This document shows, one piece after another, positions 29,320 to 37,248 of a DNA stretch of 64,000 nt. The translations under genes were made by a program, and so were the position numbers. The stretch is from Amycolatopsis granulosa (GTDB lineage: Bacteria; Actinomycetota; Actinomycetes; Mycobacteriales; Pseudonocardiaceae), in NCBI RefSeq assembly GCF_011758745.1, contig NZ_JAANOV010000001.1:1860001-1924000 (forward strand), written 5' to 3'. Numbering within the stretch: position 1 is the first letter of the stretch; the number at the start of each line of letters is the position of its first letter. Below the pieces are notes generated by a model that saw nothing but the letters and a program-made list of their open reading frames with translations, searched no databases and was not told where the DNA came from.

Positions 29320-29828
29320 TGACCAAGAAGCTAGCGGCAGTCGTTCTTGTCTGCGCGGCGATTACCACGGCCGCGTGTACTTCCACCGTGTCTGGCACTC
29401 CGTTCCGGGCCACCACCGGAGTTCCTACACCGGGGGACCCAGGCGATCCGTTCGCCGGAATGGTCGCCTGTCAGGTATTGGACCAGCTCAATGCCAGTCA
29501 GGGCTTCGGGCCCGGCGACAACATCAGCCATCGCAACGAGTGCACCGCCACGAAACCCGGCCTTGGCAGTAATGGCCTCGCACTTGATCCAGTCCAGGGA
29601 TTGGCGGCCTTCAAGAGGGTCAACCCGGATTCCGTCGGCACCGACGTGAGCGGCCGGAAGGCGCTGCAGGAACAGAGCCCTCTCGGATGCACCATCGCGT
29701 TCGAGGTGAGCGAGCACGCCCGTGTTCTCGCCCAGATGGCCATGTCGATGCCGGAACGCAACGCGGAGGCGTGCCCGCTGGCGCACGACCTGGCCGTGCG
29801 TGTCGAGGCGCTGCTGCCCAAGCGCTGA
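29319..29828 (+). CDS. DUF3558-family lipoprotein, copy 2
   Basis: The 169-residue product has a signal peptide with the lipidation Cys in TTAAC, then DPFAGMVACQVLDQLNASQG and the same pattern of conserved cysteines and the tail ACPLAHDLAVRVEALLPKR as copy 1. The linker and the middle segment (about residues 95-120) differ most. GTG at 29319 overlaps the stop of the relic. A tandem paralogue of copy 1; function unknown. Confidence 0.85.
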   Translation: MTKKLAAVVLVCAAITTAACTSTVSGTPFRATTGVPTPGDPGDPFAGMVACQVLDQLNASQGFGPGDNISHRNECTATKPGLGSNGLALDPVQGLAAFKRVNPDSVGTDVSGRKALQEQSPLGCTIAFEVSEHARVLAQMAMSMPERNAEACPLAHDLAVRVEALLPKR

Positions 29829-29930
29829 GGGCGCCCGGGACAACATCAGCGGGTTCGACCGGGCCGGGCGCGTGACCGCCGTGCCGGCCTATCCTGTCCG
29901 CTGCTCCAGAGGGGTTACCGCCGGGGTCTC

Positions 29931-30007
29931 CGGTTGGTTGACCTGCATCACGTCGGTCCCTCGATAGTCGGATGACCTAGATTCGTGCTCGGTGCGGTAG
30001 GTTCTGA
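29931..30007. repeat. Right imperfect direct repeat flanking the DUF3558 island
   Basis: Partner of 27973-28047. On the minus strand it still holds an ATG in the place of the thiL start, followed by a 19-codon frame (MQVNQPETPAVTPLEQRTG and stop) that shares only the first few positions with ThiL. It also lies about 50 bases upstream of the RAM-domain gene and may serve as its promoter region. Confidence 0.75.
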
Positions 30008-30053
30008 CCACGTTCCTACCTTGAGTTCAACGCCGGAGACGAAGGGGCGCGCC

Positions 30054-30287
30054 GTGGTCCACGCATACATCCTCATCCAGACCGAAGTCGGCAAGGCGGC
30101 CGCGGTCGCGGCGGAGATCGCCGGCATCCCCGGTGTCACCAGCTCCGAGGATGTGACCGGCCCCTACGACGTCGTCGTGCGCGCCGAGGCCGACAACGTC
30201 GACCAGCTCGGGCAGCTGGTCGTCGCGAAGGTGCAGGGCGTCGAGGGCATCACCCGCACGCTGACCTGTCCCGTGGTGCATCTGTAA
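30054..30287 (+). CDS. Stand-alone Lrp/AsnC ligand-binding (RAM) domain protein
   Basis: The 77-residue protein (start MVHAYILIQTEVGKAAAVAA) is the effector-binding/oligomerisation half of Lrp/AsnC regulators without the DNA-binding helix-turn-helix. Features are GPYDVVVRAEADNVDQLG and the C-terminal TRTLTCPVVHL. Such proteins bind small molecules, often amino acids, and may pair with full-length regulators. GTG at 30054 follows GAAGGGG. The DUF3515 gene starts 3 bases after the stop. Confidence 0.88.
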   Translation: MVHAYILIQTEVGKAAAVAAEIAGIPGVTSSEDVTGPYDVVVRAEADNVDQLGQLVVAKVQGVEGITRTLTCPVVHL

Positions 30288-30290
30288 GCG

Positions 30291-30824
30291 ATGCCGGAAA
30301 CCGAGACCGGGGCACCGCCGCGGATCCTGCTCGTGCTCGCGGCCGTGCTGGTCATCGTCCTCGCGGCCGGAGTCGCGGTCGCCGGGCTGGTGATGCGCTC
30401 CGGCCGCGACGAGAACGGTCCCCTGGCGCTCGTGCCGGTGGACGCGCCGCAGGCGGGAGCGCCCGAGTGCGCACAGCTGATCCCGGCGCTGCCCGCCCAG
30501 CTGGACTCGAAGGGCACCGCGCTGACCCGCCGGACCATCGCGGAACCGGCCCCGCCGGCCACGGTGGCGTGGGGTGCACCGGATGCGATCGTCCTGCGCT
30601 GCGGTCTGGGCAAACCGCCGGAGCTGACCCAGACTAGCCAGTTGCGACTGGTCAGCGGCGTGCAGTGGCTGCCGGTCGAGGGCCCCGGGTCGTCGACCTG
30701 GTACGTGGTCGACCGCGCGGTGTACATCGCGCTGACCGTGCCGGACTCCGCGGGCACCGGACCGCTGCAAGAAATCTCCGACACCATCGCGGCGACGCTG
30801 CCGCCGGTGCCGCTGCGGTTCTAG
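30291..30824 (+). CDS. DUF3515 membrane-anchored protein
   Basis: The 177-residue protein has one N-terminal transmembrane helix (about 12-36) and an extracytoplasmic domain with [12 protein letters not shown] near residue 59 and [11 protein letters not shown] near 102, in which two cysteines may form a disulfide. It matches Rv2980 in position next to ddl. Function is unknown; conserved adjacency to D-Ala-D-Ala ligase suggests an envelope role. Its stop overlaps the ddl stop in a shared CTAG. Confidence 0.85.
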   Translation: MPETETGAPPRILLVLAAVLVIVLAAGVAVAGLVMRSGRDENGPLALVPVDAPQAGAPECAQLIPALPAQLDSKGTALTRRTIAEPAPPATVAWGAPDAIVLRCGLGKPPELTQTSQLRLVSGVQWLPVEGPGSSTWYVVDRAVYIALTVPDSAGTGPLQEISDTIAATLPPVPLRF

Positions 30825-31906
30825 CGCAGCCCGGTGCCGCGCGCCAGCGCCGTGTCGATCAGGGTGGTCAGCAGCGTGCGGTAGTCCACACCGGTGACCT
30901 GCCACATCTTCGGGTAGGCCGAGGTCGCGGTGAAACCGGGCATCGTGTTGACCTCGTTGACCGTCAGTTCACCGCCCGCGCCCACGAAGAAGTCCACCCG
31001 GGCCAGACCCTGGCAGTCCAGCGCCTGGAACGCCTTCACCGCCTGCGCGCGCAGCCTTTCGGTGACCGAGTCGTCCAGCTTGGCGGGGATGTCCAGCTCG
31101 GCGTCCTCGCCGAGGTACTTCGTCTCGAAGTCGTACCAGGCGGACTCGTCGTCGGAGAGCACACGCACCTCGGCCGGCAGTGACGCCTCGACCCGGCCGT
31201 CCGGGAACTCCAGCACGCCGCACTCGACCTCGCGCCCCGGCACCGCTGCCTCGATCAGCACCTTCGGGTCGGTTTCCCGCGCCAGCGCGATCGCGGCGTC
31301 CAGGCCGGCCCAGTCGGTCACCTTGCTGATACCGATCGAGGACCCGGCCCGCGACGGCTTGACGAACACCGGCAGGCCCAGCCGTTCCCGGTCCGCGTCG
31401 TCCAGAGTGGACTGGTCGCGGCGCAGCTCGACGTACCGGCCGACCGGCAGCCCTTCGGCGGCGAGCAGCTTCTTCGCGTAGCCCTTGTCCATCGCCACCG
31501 CGCTGGCCAGCACGCCCGGCCCCACGTACGGGATCCCGGCCAGCTCCAGCAGGCCCTGCAGCGTGCCGTCCTCGCCGAACGCGCCGTGCAGCACGGGGAA
31601 CACGACGTCGACCCCGCCGAGCGCGTCGGCTCCCGGCTCGGTCACGACCAGCTCGTGCAGCGTCGGGTCCCCCGCCAGGACGAGCGACCGGCCGCCGTCC
31701 ACCGAGGGCAGCCGGCGGTCCTGGATGGTCAGGGTCTCCGGGTCGGTGGTGCCCAGCACCCAGCGGCCCTCGCGGGTGATGCCGATGGGCACGGCCTCGA
31801 ACCGGTCGCGGTCCAGGTGCGCCAGCACGCTGCCGGCCGACAGGCACGAGATCGTGTGCTCGGTGCTCCGGCCGCCGAACACCACGGCCACCCGCGTCTT
31901 CCTCAT
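30821..31906 (-). CDS. ddl: D-alanine-D-alanine ligase
   Basis: Makes the D-Ala-D-Ala dipeptide of peptidoglycan precursors. The 361-residue ATP-grasp enzyme has [17 protein letters not shown] at residues 8-24, [13 protein letters not shown] near 120, [18 protein letters not shown] near 178 and [19 protein letters not shown] near 325. Ligase specificity appears to be the ordinary D-Ala type because the omega-loop region lacks the features of D-Ala-D-Lac ligases, but that needs alignment. It is convergent with DUF3515. Confidence 0.95.
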   Translation of the reverse strand: MRKTRVAVVFGGRSTEHTISCLSAGSVLAHLDRDRFEAVPIGITREGRWVLGTTDPETLTIQDRRLPSVDGGRSLVLAGDPTLHELVVTEPGADALGGVDVVFPVLHGAFGEDGTLQGLLELAGIPYVGPGVLASAVAMDKGYAKKLLAAEGLPVGRYVELRRDQSTLDDADRERLGLPVFVKPSRAGSSIGISKVTDWAGLDAAIALARETDPKVLIEAAVPGREVECGVLEFPDGRVEASLPAEVRVLSDDESAWYDFETKYLGEDAELDIPAKLDDSVTERLRAQAVKAFQALDCQGLARVDFFVGAGGELTVNEVNTMPGFTATSAYPKMWQVTGVDYRTLLTTLIDTALARGTGLR

Positions 31907-31917
31907 GGCCGGTCACC

Positions 31918-33309
31918 CTACCGGGCTCTTGCCCCGTCCGATCGCCGCAGTAAACCCATGAGCGTGTCCAGCGCACCGCCGAGCGCGGCGCGGGAACACC
32001 CGGCGTACCCGATCGCCAGCCCGAAGGCCGTGGGCGGGCCCGCGAAGTGCCGGGCCAGCCCGTCCAGGCGGATCCCCCGCGCCCGCCCGGCCGCCAGGCA
32101 CTCCCGCTCCAGCCGGGCCGAGGCGAACGGCACAACCAGGTGCGCGCCCGCGTCGTCTCCCAGCACCGGGACGCCGCCCTGTCGCAGCGCCGAGACCAGC
32201 ATCACCCGCCGCTCGGACAGCTCGCGCCGCAGTTTCCGCAGGTGGCGCCCCAGATCGCCGTGGCGCGCCAGCTCGACCAGCACCCGCTGACCGGCCGGGG
32301 AGGGCCGCGTCCCGGTGCGGTCGCGGTGTCCCAGCACCGACGAGGCAACGGCTCCGGGCGCAACCATCCAGCCCGCGCCGAGGGTGGGGGTGAGGATCTT
32401 GCTCGTGGTGCCCAGGTGCACCACGACGTCCGGGGCGAGGGCGGCGAGCAGCGGCAGCGGGGCGACGTCGAAGCGCAGCTCGCCGTCGTAATCGTCCTCG
32501 ATGATGAGCATGTTCTCGGCCCGGGCGCGCTCGACGAGCTCGACCCGGCGGGCCGCGTTGAGCCGCGAGCCCATCGGGTACTGGTGCGCGGGCGAGCAGT
32601 AGACCCCGCGCACGCCGGCCGGGATCGCGTCGGTGCGCAGGCCCTCGCCGTCGACCGGGACGCCGACGACCTTCAGTCCCGCGCTCAGGAACGCCTCCAC
32701 CGCGCGCTGGTAGCCCGGTTCCTCGACCGCGACCGTGTCGCCCGCCCGGAACACCGCCCCGGCCAGCTCGAACACCGCCGCCGTGGTGCCGCCGGTGGCC
32801 AGCACCGAGTCGGTGCCGACGGCCAGCCCGCGGTGCCGCAGCAGGTGCTCGGCGATCGCCGCCCGGTACTCCGGCAGACCGGCGCGGTGCGCGCGGATCA
32901 GCGGCGGACTGTCCGCGGCCGCCCGCCACGCGCGGCGCCAGGCGGCGCGGTCGATGCCCGCCGCCCACGGCGTGCCCGGGGTGAGGTCGAGCAGCTCGTC
33001 CGGCTCCGCGGCCTCACCCGGCACCACCGGGTGGACGGGGCGGTCGCCGGGTGGTGAGGTGGTGACGTAGGTGCCGGATCCGTGCCGGCCGGTGATCCAG
33101 CCTTCGGCGTGCAGCTGCTCGTACGCCGCCGAGGTCACCGTGCGGCTGACGCCCAGCCGCGCGGCCAGCGCCCGGGTGGACGGCAGCCGGTCGCCGCCGC
33201 GCAGGTGACCGGCCGCAGCGGCGTCGCGCAGGGCGTCCGCGAGCTGCACGGCCAGCGGGGTCGTGGCCTCGCGGTCAAGGGTGACGGGCAGTGCCGCGGG
33301 CTGGGACAC
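31918..33309 (-). CDS. MocR/PdxR-type regulator (GntR HTH fused to aminotransferase fold)
   Basis: The 463-residue protein has a GntR winged helix (about 15-80, with PSTRALAARLGVSRTVTSAA) joined to a fold-type I aminotransferase-like domain (about 110-455). The PLP lysine is in TTSKILTPTLGAGW, with ATGGTTAAV, YCSPAHQYP and EDDYDGELRFD also conserved. Such proteins act as PLP- or amine-responsive regulators. It is divergent from a flavin/PNPOx-fold protein and the shared 74-bp gap contains likely half-sites. Its start GTG is at 33309. Confidence 0.92.
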   Translation of the reverse strand: MSQPAALPVTLDREATTPLAVQLADALRDAAAAGHLRGGDRLPSTRALAARLGVSRTVTSAAYEQLHAEGWITGRHGSGTYVTTSPPGDRPVHPVVPGEAAEPDELLDLTPGTPWAAGIDRAAWRRAWRAAADSPPLIRAHRAGLPEYRAAIAEHLLRHRGLAVGTDSVLATGGTTAAVFELAGAVFRAGDTVAVEEPGYQRAVEAFLSAGLKVVGVPVDGEGLRTDAIPAGVRGVYCSPAHQYPMGSRLNAARRVELVERARAENMLIIEDDYDGELRFDVAPLPLLAALAPDVVVHLGTTSKILTPTLGAGWMVAPGAVASSVLGHRDRTGTRPSPAGQRVLVELARHGDLGRHLRKLRRELSERRVMLVSALRQGGVPVLGDDAGAHLVVPFASARLERECLAAGRARGIRLDGLARHFAGPPTAFGLAIGYAGCSRAALGGALDTLMGLLRRSDGARAR

Positions 33310-33315
33310 AGCAGA

Positions 33316-33367
33316 AGTGGCCTTTCGGTTTGCTTTCCTGGTGGATCTTTTGAAAGTCCACTATACG
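33316..33367. promoter_or_regulatory. Candidate MocR operator and promoter
   Basis: Half-sites of the form GTGG.CTTT occur as GTGGCCTTTC (33317, forward), GTGGATCTTT (33341, forward) and GTGGACTTTC (complement of 33352-33361). The last two form a near-palindrome. A TATACG -10-like box follows at 33362, close to the ATG at 33384. Mixed direct and inverted half-sites suit MocR proteins, but binding is inference. Confidence 0.5.
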
Positions 33368-33383
33368 CGTCAGGCTGACCGGC

Positions 33384-34034
33384 ATGACCCTTCTCTCGCC
33401 GACCCCGCGCAGCACCCTGACCCGGAAGAAGGACCGGGCAGCCACCGATCGCGAGCGCCTGTACGAGGTGCTCGACGAGGGACTGATCTGCCACCTCGGG
33501 CTCGTGCTCGACGGCTCCCCCGTCGTGCTGCCGACCGGGTACGGCCGCGACGGCGACACGCTGTACTTCCACGGTTCGACCGGCTCCGGGAACGTCCGCG
33601 CCGCGGCGACCGGCATCGACGTGTGCGTCACGGTCACGCTCCTCGACGGTCTCGTCTACGCGCGCTCGCTCAACAACCACTCGATGAACTACCGCAGCGC
33701 GGTGGTGCACGGCAGGGCGCGCCCGGTGACCGGCGAGGAGAAGGTGCACGGGTTGCGGGCGCTGACCGAACACCTGACCCCGGGTTCGTGGGACCACGCG
33801 CGCGCGGTCAACGCGAAGGAACTCGCGTCGGTGGCCGTGCTGGCGCTGGATCTGGAGGAAGCGTCGGTGAAGATCCGCGCGGGCGAGCCGGTCGACGACC
33901 CGGAAGACATGGACAGCCACCACATCTGGGCCGGCGTGGTTCCGGTCCGGACCACCTTCGGCGAGCCGATCCCGGCGGACTACCTGCCCGCCGGGGCGCC
34001 GGTGCCGCCGCACGTGCGGTCACGCCACCGGTAG
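33384..34034 (+). CDS. PNPOx/FMN-binding split-barrel family protein (NimA-like)
   Basis: The 216-residue protein has the split-barrel fold of pyridoxamine phosphate oxidase-like flavoproteins: RERLYEVLDEGLICHLGLVL near residue 24, a GYGRDGDTLYFHGSTGSG segment near 53 and SMNYRSAVVHGRARPV near 98. These proteins bind FMN, F420 or haem. It is divergent from the MocR-type gene, which may regulate it. The ATG at 33384 has only a short leader and no clear ribosome site. Confidence 0.85.
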   Translation: MTLLSPTPRSTLTRKKDRAATDRERLYEVLDEGLICHLGLVLDGSPVVLPTGYGRDGDTLYFHGSTGSGNVRAAATGIDVCVTVTLLDGLVYARSLNNHSMNYRSAVVHGRARPVTGEEKVHGLRALTEHLTPGSWDHARAVNAKELASVAVLALDLEEASVKIRAGEPVDDPEDMDSHHIWAGVVPVRTTFGEPIPADYLPAGAPVPPHVRSRHR

Positions 34035-34070
34035 CTGTGCACCGGCGCCACCGGCGGGCGCGCACGGAAG

Positions 34071-34535
34071 TCAGTCGAGGACCGGGCCGCTGATCGGGTC
34101 CAGGTGGTAGGGCCGCATGACCCGCCCGCCGGTGCGGTAGACGTGCACGCTGATCGCCGGGTCCGGGCCGTCGTTGCGCACCTGGTGCACGTAGCCGGGC
34201 CCGAACACGCGGGACTGCCCGGCCGACAACCGGTGCACCTCGGTGACCCCGCGCCGTGCGACGGTCTCGGACAACCGGCCGGTGACGACGGTGAACGCGC
34301 CCGTCGATACGCCGTGGTCGTGCAGGTCGGTCTGCTGGCCGGGTAGCCAGCCCAGCAGCCAGATCTCGTCATCGTCACGCGCCTCGACGAGCGCGGAGAA
34401 CCGCTTGTCCGGGTCGTAGCGCAGCAGCCGGCGCCAGCGGTCGCGGTCGGCGGCGAATTCGAGCGCGACGCGCACCGGGTGGCGCAGGACGGGCTTCTCG
34501 GCCAGGGCAACGGTGTTGTCCGGAACGGCGAACAT
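34071..34535 (-). CDS. Cysteine dioxygenase-type cupin
   Basis: Cupin iron enzyme that probably oxidises cysteine thiol to the sulfinic acid. The 154-residue protein has metal-binding HDHGVSTGAFTVVTG near residue 70-84 and the third histidine in GYVHQVRN near residue 117. Start ATG at 34535 (MFAVPDN) follows a GAGGACACC site. That site can pair with the cysteine-codon leader upstream, so translation may depend on cysteine supply. A thiol dioxygenase acting on another substrate is possible. It is downstream of gpsA with its own likely promoter. Confidence 0.85.
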   Translation of the reverse strand: MFAVPDNTVALAEKPVLRHPVRVALEFAADRDRWRRLLRYDPDKRFSALVEARDDDEIWLLGWLPGQQTDLHDHGVSTGAFTVVTGRLSETVARRGVTEVHRLSAGQSRVFGPGYVHQVRNDGPDPAISVHVYRTGGRVMRPYHLDPISGPVLD

Positions 34536-34542
34536 GAAAAAG

Positions 34543-34609
34543 GTGTCCTCTGAGGGAAAAGGTGGTTGTCGGACTGGCTGGGCTGGGTCAGCGACAACAA
34601 CAAGGACAC
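34543..34609 (-). promoter_or_regulatory. RNA stem linking the cysteine leader ORF to the dioxygenase ribosome site
   Basis: On the minus-strand RNA, GUGUCCU within the leader's codons (34603-34609) is exactly complementary to AGGACAC at the ribosome site (34543-34549), and the inner pair GUUGUCG/CGACAAC (34592-34598 with 34565-34571) is nested inside it. One long hairpin would hide the dioxygenase start signal unless ribosomes move through the leader. Confidence 0.7.
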
Positions 34610-34662
34610 AGCGCGGCGCCACGGCGGAGTTCCCGCCGGGTCATCGGGCCACGCGTCGTCAT
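34588..34662 (-). CDS. Cysteine-rich leaderless leader peptide (upORF) before the dioxygenase
   Basis: A 24-codon ORF from ATG at 34662 (second Met at 34644) ends in ALCPCCCR and stop, so it has four Cys codons just before the stop. The ATG is seven bases from a -10-like TTGGGT, meaning the transcript probably starts at the ATG. Polycysteine leaderless leader ORFs in mycobacteria attenuate cysteine-responsive operons. The downstream gene here is a cysteine-catabolic enzyme. The peptide itself is probably functionless. Confidence 0.78.
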   Translation of the reverse strand: MTTRGPMTRRELRRGAALCPCCCR

Positions 34663-34669
34663 GGCGCCC

Positions 34670-34698
34670 ACCCAACCAGCGGGCCGGGTGGGCGTCAA
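34670..34698 (-). promoter_or_regulatory. Promoter of the cysteine leader ORF
   Basis: Minus-strand TTGACG (34693-34698), a 17-bp spacer and TTGGGT (34670-34675), then seven bases to the ATG. Spacing agrees with a sigma-70-type promoter and leaderless start. It lies wholly in the gap after the gpsA stop. Confidence 0.65.
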
Positions 34699-34712
34699 CC
34701 TCGTTCCACCTG

Positions 34713-35720
34713 CTAGGACCACTCGTGTTTCTGACGGCGGCCGAGCAGCTCGGCGCCGACCCGGCGCGGGTCCGCGCCCTCGTGGCACACGCGGTGCATC
34801 GCATCCGTGATCGGCATGTCGACACCGTGCTTGCGGGCCAGTTCCCGGATCGAGGTGCACGACATCACGCCCTCGGCGACCTGACCGCCGGTGGCCCGCT
34901 GCGCCTGTTCCAGCGTCTCGCCCCGGCCGAGCCGTTCGCCGAAGGTGCGGTTGCGCGACAACGGCGACGAACAGGTCGCCACCAGATCGCCGACACCGGC
35001 GAGCCCGGCGAACGTGAGCGGATCGGCACCCAGCTTCGTGCCCAGCCGCGCCATCTCCGCCAGCCCGCGCGTGATGAGGGTGGCCGTCGTGTTGGCGCCC
35101 AGCCCCATGCCGACAGCCATGCCACAGCTCAGCGCGATGACGTTCTTGGCGGCGCCGCCGACCTCGCAGCCCACGACGTCGGTGTTGGTGTAGGGCCGGA
35201 AGTAGGAGTTGAAGCTCGCCTGCTGGATCGCCACCGCGCGGTCGTGGTCACTGCACGCGAGCACCGCCGCAGCGGGCTGCCCCTGCGCGATCTCGCGCGC
35301 CAGGTTCGGCCCGGACACCACGACGATCTCGTCCCCGGACACCGCGGTGATCTCGGCGATCACCTCGCTCATCCGCTTCAGCGTGCCGAGTTCGACGCCC
35401 TTGGCGAGGCTGACCAGGATCGCGCCGCGCGGCAACAGCTCCCGCCAGCCCGACAGGTTCCCGCGCAGGCTCTGGCTCGGCACGGCCAGCACGACCGCCT
35501 CCGCGCCGGCCAGCGCCTCCGCCGGATCGGGTGTCGCGGTGAGACTGCCGGGCAGCGTGATGTCCGGCAGGTAGCCGCTGTTGGTGTGCTTGTCGCGGAT
35601 CTCCCCGGCGACCTCTGCGCGCCGGGCCCACATGGTCACGTCCCGGCCGGCGTCGGCGAGCACCTTCGCGAACGCGGTGCCCCAGGACCCCGCACCGAGC
35701 ACGGTGATGCGCTGCACCAT
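34713..35720 (-). CDS. gpsA: Glycerol-3-phosphate dehydrogenase [NAD(P)+]
   Basis: Reduces dihydroxyacetone phosphate to sn-glycerol-3-phosphate for phospholipid synthesis. The 335-residue enzyme starts [20 protein letters not shown] with the NAD-binding glycine motif, and has [15 protein letters not shown] near residue 137 and the catalytic-region segment [13 protein letters not shown] near 187. It starts 2 bases after the plsC stop, so the pair is likely one operon for phospholipid precursors. The ribosome site GAGGTGG lies in the end of plsC. Confidence 0.96.
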   Translation of the reverse strand: MVQRITVLGAGSWGTAFAKVLADAGRDVTMWARRAEVAGEIRDKHTNSGYLPDITLPGSLTATPDPAEALAGAEAVVLAVPSQSLRGNLSGWRELLPRGAILVSLAKGVELGTLKRMSEVIAEITAVSGDEIVVVSGPNLAREIAQGQPAAAVLACSDHDRAVAIQQASFNSYFRPYTNTDVVGCEVGGAAKNVIALSCGMAVGMGLGANTTATLITRGLAEMARLGTKLGADPLTFAGLAGVGDLVATCSSPLSRNRTFGERLGRGETLEQAQRATGGQVAEGVMSCTSIRELARKHGVDMPITDAMHRVCHEGADPRRVGAELLGRRQKHEWS

Positions 35721-35722
35721 CG

Positions 35723-36424
35723 TCAGTCCGCCACCTCGGGCTTGCGCGCCGGGGGCTGTTCGCCCCGGATGTCGGTCAGCAGCCCGGTGACCCGTTCCAT
35801 GAGCAGTTCCGTCACCTCCCGCAGCAGCGGTCCGGTCTGCGGCTTGCCGCGGTAGGCGGACAGCTCGACCGGCTCGCCGACCTTGTGGGTCACGGTCGTG
35901 CGCGGCAGCAACCGCACCTTCTTGTGGTAGAAGTCCAGGATCTGCTGGGTGCCCCAGCGCGCCACCGGGATCACCGGCACGTCGTTGTCCAGCGCCAGCC
36001 GCGCCACCCCGGTGTGCGACCGCTTCGGCCAGCCCGCCGGGTCCTTGGTGATGGTGCCCTCGGGGTAGATGACGACGAGCTTGCCCTCGGACAGGGCCTG
36101 GTGCGCGGCGCGGAGGCTGTCGCCCGCCTGGGCGGAACCGCGGTAGACGGGGATGCTGCCGGCCCCGACCAGGATCTTGCCGAAGATCGGGGCGCGGGCG
36201 AGGCTGTCCTTGGCCAGGAACCGCGGCACGCGCTTCTGGCGGTGGATGAACACGGCGTCGACGGCGGGGTCCATGTGCGAGACGTGGTTCATCACCACCA
36301 GCGCGGGCCCCTCCCGCGGGATCCGTTCGGCGCCGAGGTAGACGCGCCTGCCGATCCAGCTCACCGGGTAGAACAGCACGGCGGCGGCTCCGACCCAGAA
36401 CCCGCCCTTCTCGCGACCGGCCAA
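35723..36424 (-). CDS. 1-acylglycerol-3-phosphate acyltransferase (PlsC-type)
   Basis: The 233-residue acyltransferase has the catalytic NHVSHMDP (H-X4-D) near residues 47-54 and the substrate-binding YPEGTITKD near 120, with one N-terminal hydrophobic segment. The start is TTG at 36424 behind a strong AGGAGGAG site; no better start is present. It is directly upstream of gpsA, consistent with phospholipid assembly. Confidence 0.9.
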   Translation of the reverse strand: MAGREKGGFWVGAAAVLFYPVSWIGRRVYLGAERIPREGPALVVMNHVSHMDPAVDAVFIHRQKRVPRFLAKDSLARAPIFGKILVGAGSIPVYRGSAQAGDSLRAAHQALSEGKLVVIYPEGTITKDPAGWPKRSHTGVARLALDNDVPVIPVARWGTQQILDFYHKKVRLLPRTTVTHKVGEPVELSAYRGKPQTGPLLREVTELLMERVTGLLTDIRGEQPPARKPEVAD

Positions 36425-36493
36425 AACTCCTCCTGCTGTGGTGTGTGCAGCTGCGAGCTGATCCTAGGTGCATGATTGCGGAAAGATGGGGGT

Positions 36494-37132
36494 GTGCCCG
36501 AACCCGTCGAAATCTCCGGCCTGATCGTGCCCATGAAGCAGCCCACCGTGGGCAAGTCCCGCCTGCGCGGCGCCGTCGACGAGCGCGACCACGCGGCGCT
36601 GGTGCTGGCCCTGGCCTGGGACACCCTGGCCGCGGCGACGGCGGCGGGAGTGCGGCGGGTGCTCGTGGTGGCCGCCGACCCGGCCGCGGTGGCCGGGCTG
36701 CGCCGTCCCGGCGTGGAGATCGTCGGCGAGGACGGACCCGGCGATCTGAACTCGGCACTGCGGCAGGGCGAGGCGCTGCTGCGCGAGCGGGACCCGGCAG
36801 CCGTCGTCGGGGCGGTGCAGGCCGATCTGCCCGCACTTCGCCCCGCGGAGCTGGCCGCCGCGTTCGCCGAAGCGGCCGGGCGCCGCGCGTTCACCGCGGA
36901 CGCCGAGGGCACCGGCACGACCCTGTTGCTCTCCGCCGCCGGCGGTCCGCTGGATCCGCGCTTCGGTCCCGGCTCGGCCGCGGCGCACGCGGCGTCCGGT
37001 GCGGTGGCGCTGGGGCTGGCGGCGCCGAGCCTGCGCCGCGACGTGGACACCCCGGCCGACCTGGCGCGGGCGGGTGAGCTCGGTGTGGGCGAGCGCACCC
37101 GGGCGGTGCTGCGTGCCCGGGAGGTGGCGTGA
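36494..37132 (+). CDS. fbiD: Phosphoenolpyruvate/2-phospho-L-lactate guanylyltransferase (FbiD/CofC), F420 biosynthesis
   Basis: Activates the F420 side-chain precursor with GTP. The 212-residue protein begins [20 protein letters not shown] and has the CofC/FbiD features [32 protein letters not shown] near residue 85 and the acidic QADLPAL near 110. It corresponds to Rv2983 (FbiD), between gpsA and ppk. GTG at 36494 follows a G-rich site. Its stop overlaps an upstream alternative ppk start. The protein could support the LLM enzymes at 62388-64000. Confidence 0.92.
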   Translation: MPEPVEISGLIVPMKQPTVGKSRLRGAVDERDHAALVLALAWDTLAAATAAGVRRVLVVAADPAAVAGLRRPGVEIVGEDGPGDLNSALRQGEALLRERDPAAVVGAVQADLPALRPAELAAAFAEAAGRRAFTADAEGTGTTLLLSAAGGPLDPRFGPGSAAAHAASGAVALGLAAPSLRRDVDTPADLARAGELGVGERTRAVLRAREVA

Positions 37133-37248
37133 ACATCACCCGGCCGCTGGGCGAACTGCTCCGGGTGGTGCTGCGGAGCACGGGTGAACTGCTTGATCTC
37201 TCACTCGGTGTGTCGGCGGGCAGGCCCGAAGTGAGGAACAATGCCAGA

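Noticed and set aside
29840-29875. Short match CAACATCAGC after lipoprotein copy 2, similar to the DUF3558 coding sequence
   Set aside because: Only about ten bases agree and the flanks do not, so I treat it as chance rather than a third relic.
36453-36493. Upstream start for fbiD at 36476
   Set aside because: The added residues MRKDGG do not fit the family and the GTG at 36494 gives a normal N-terminus.
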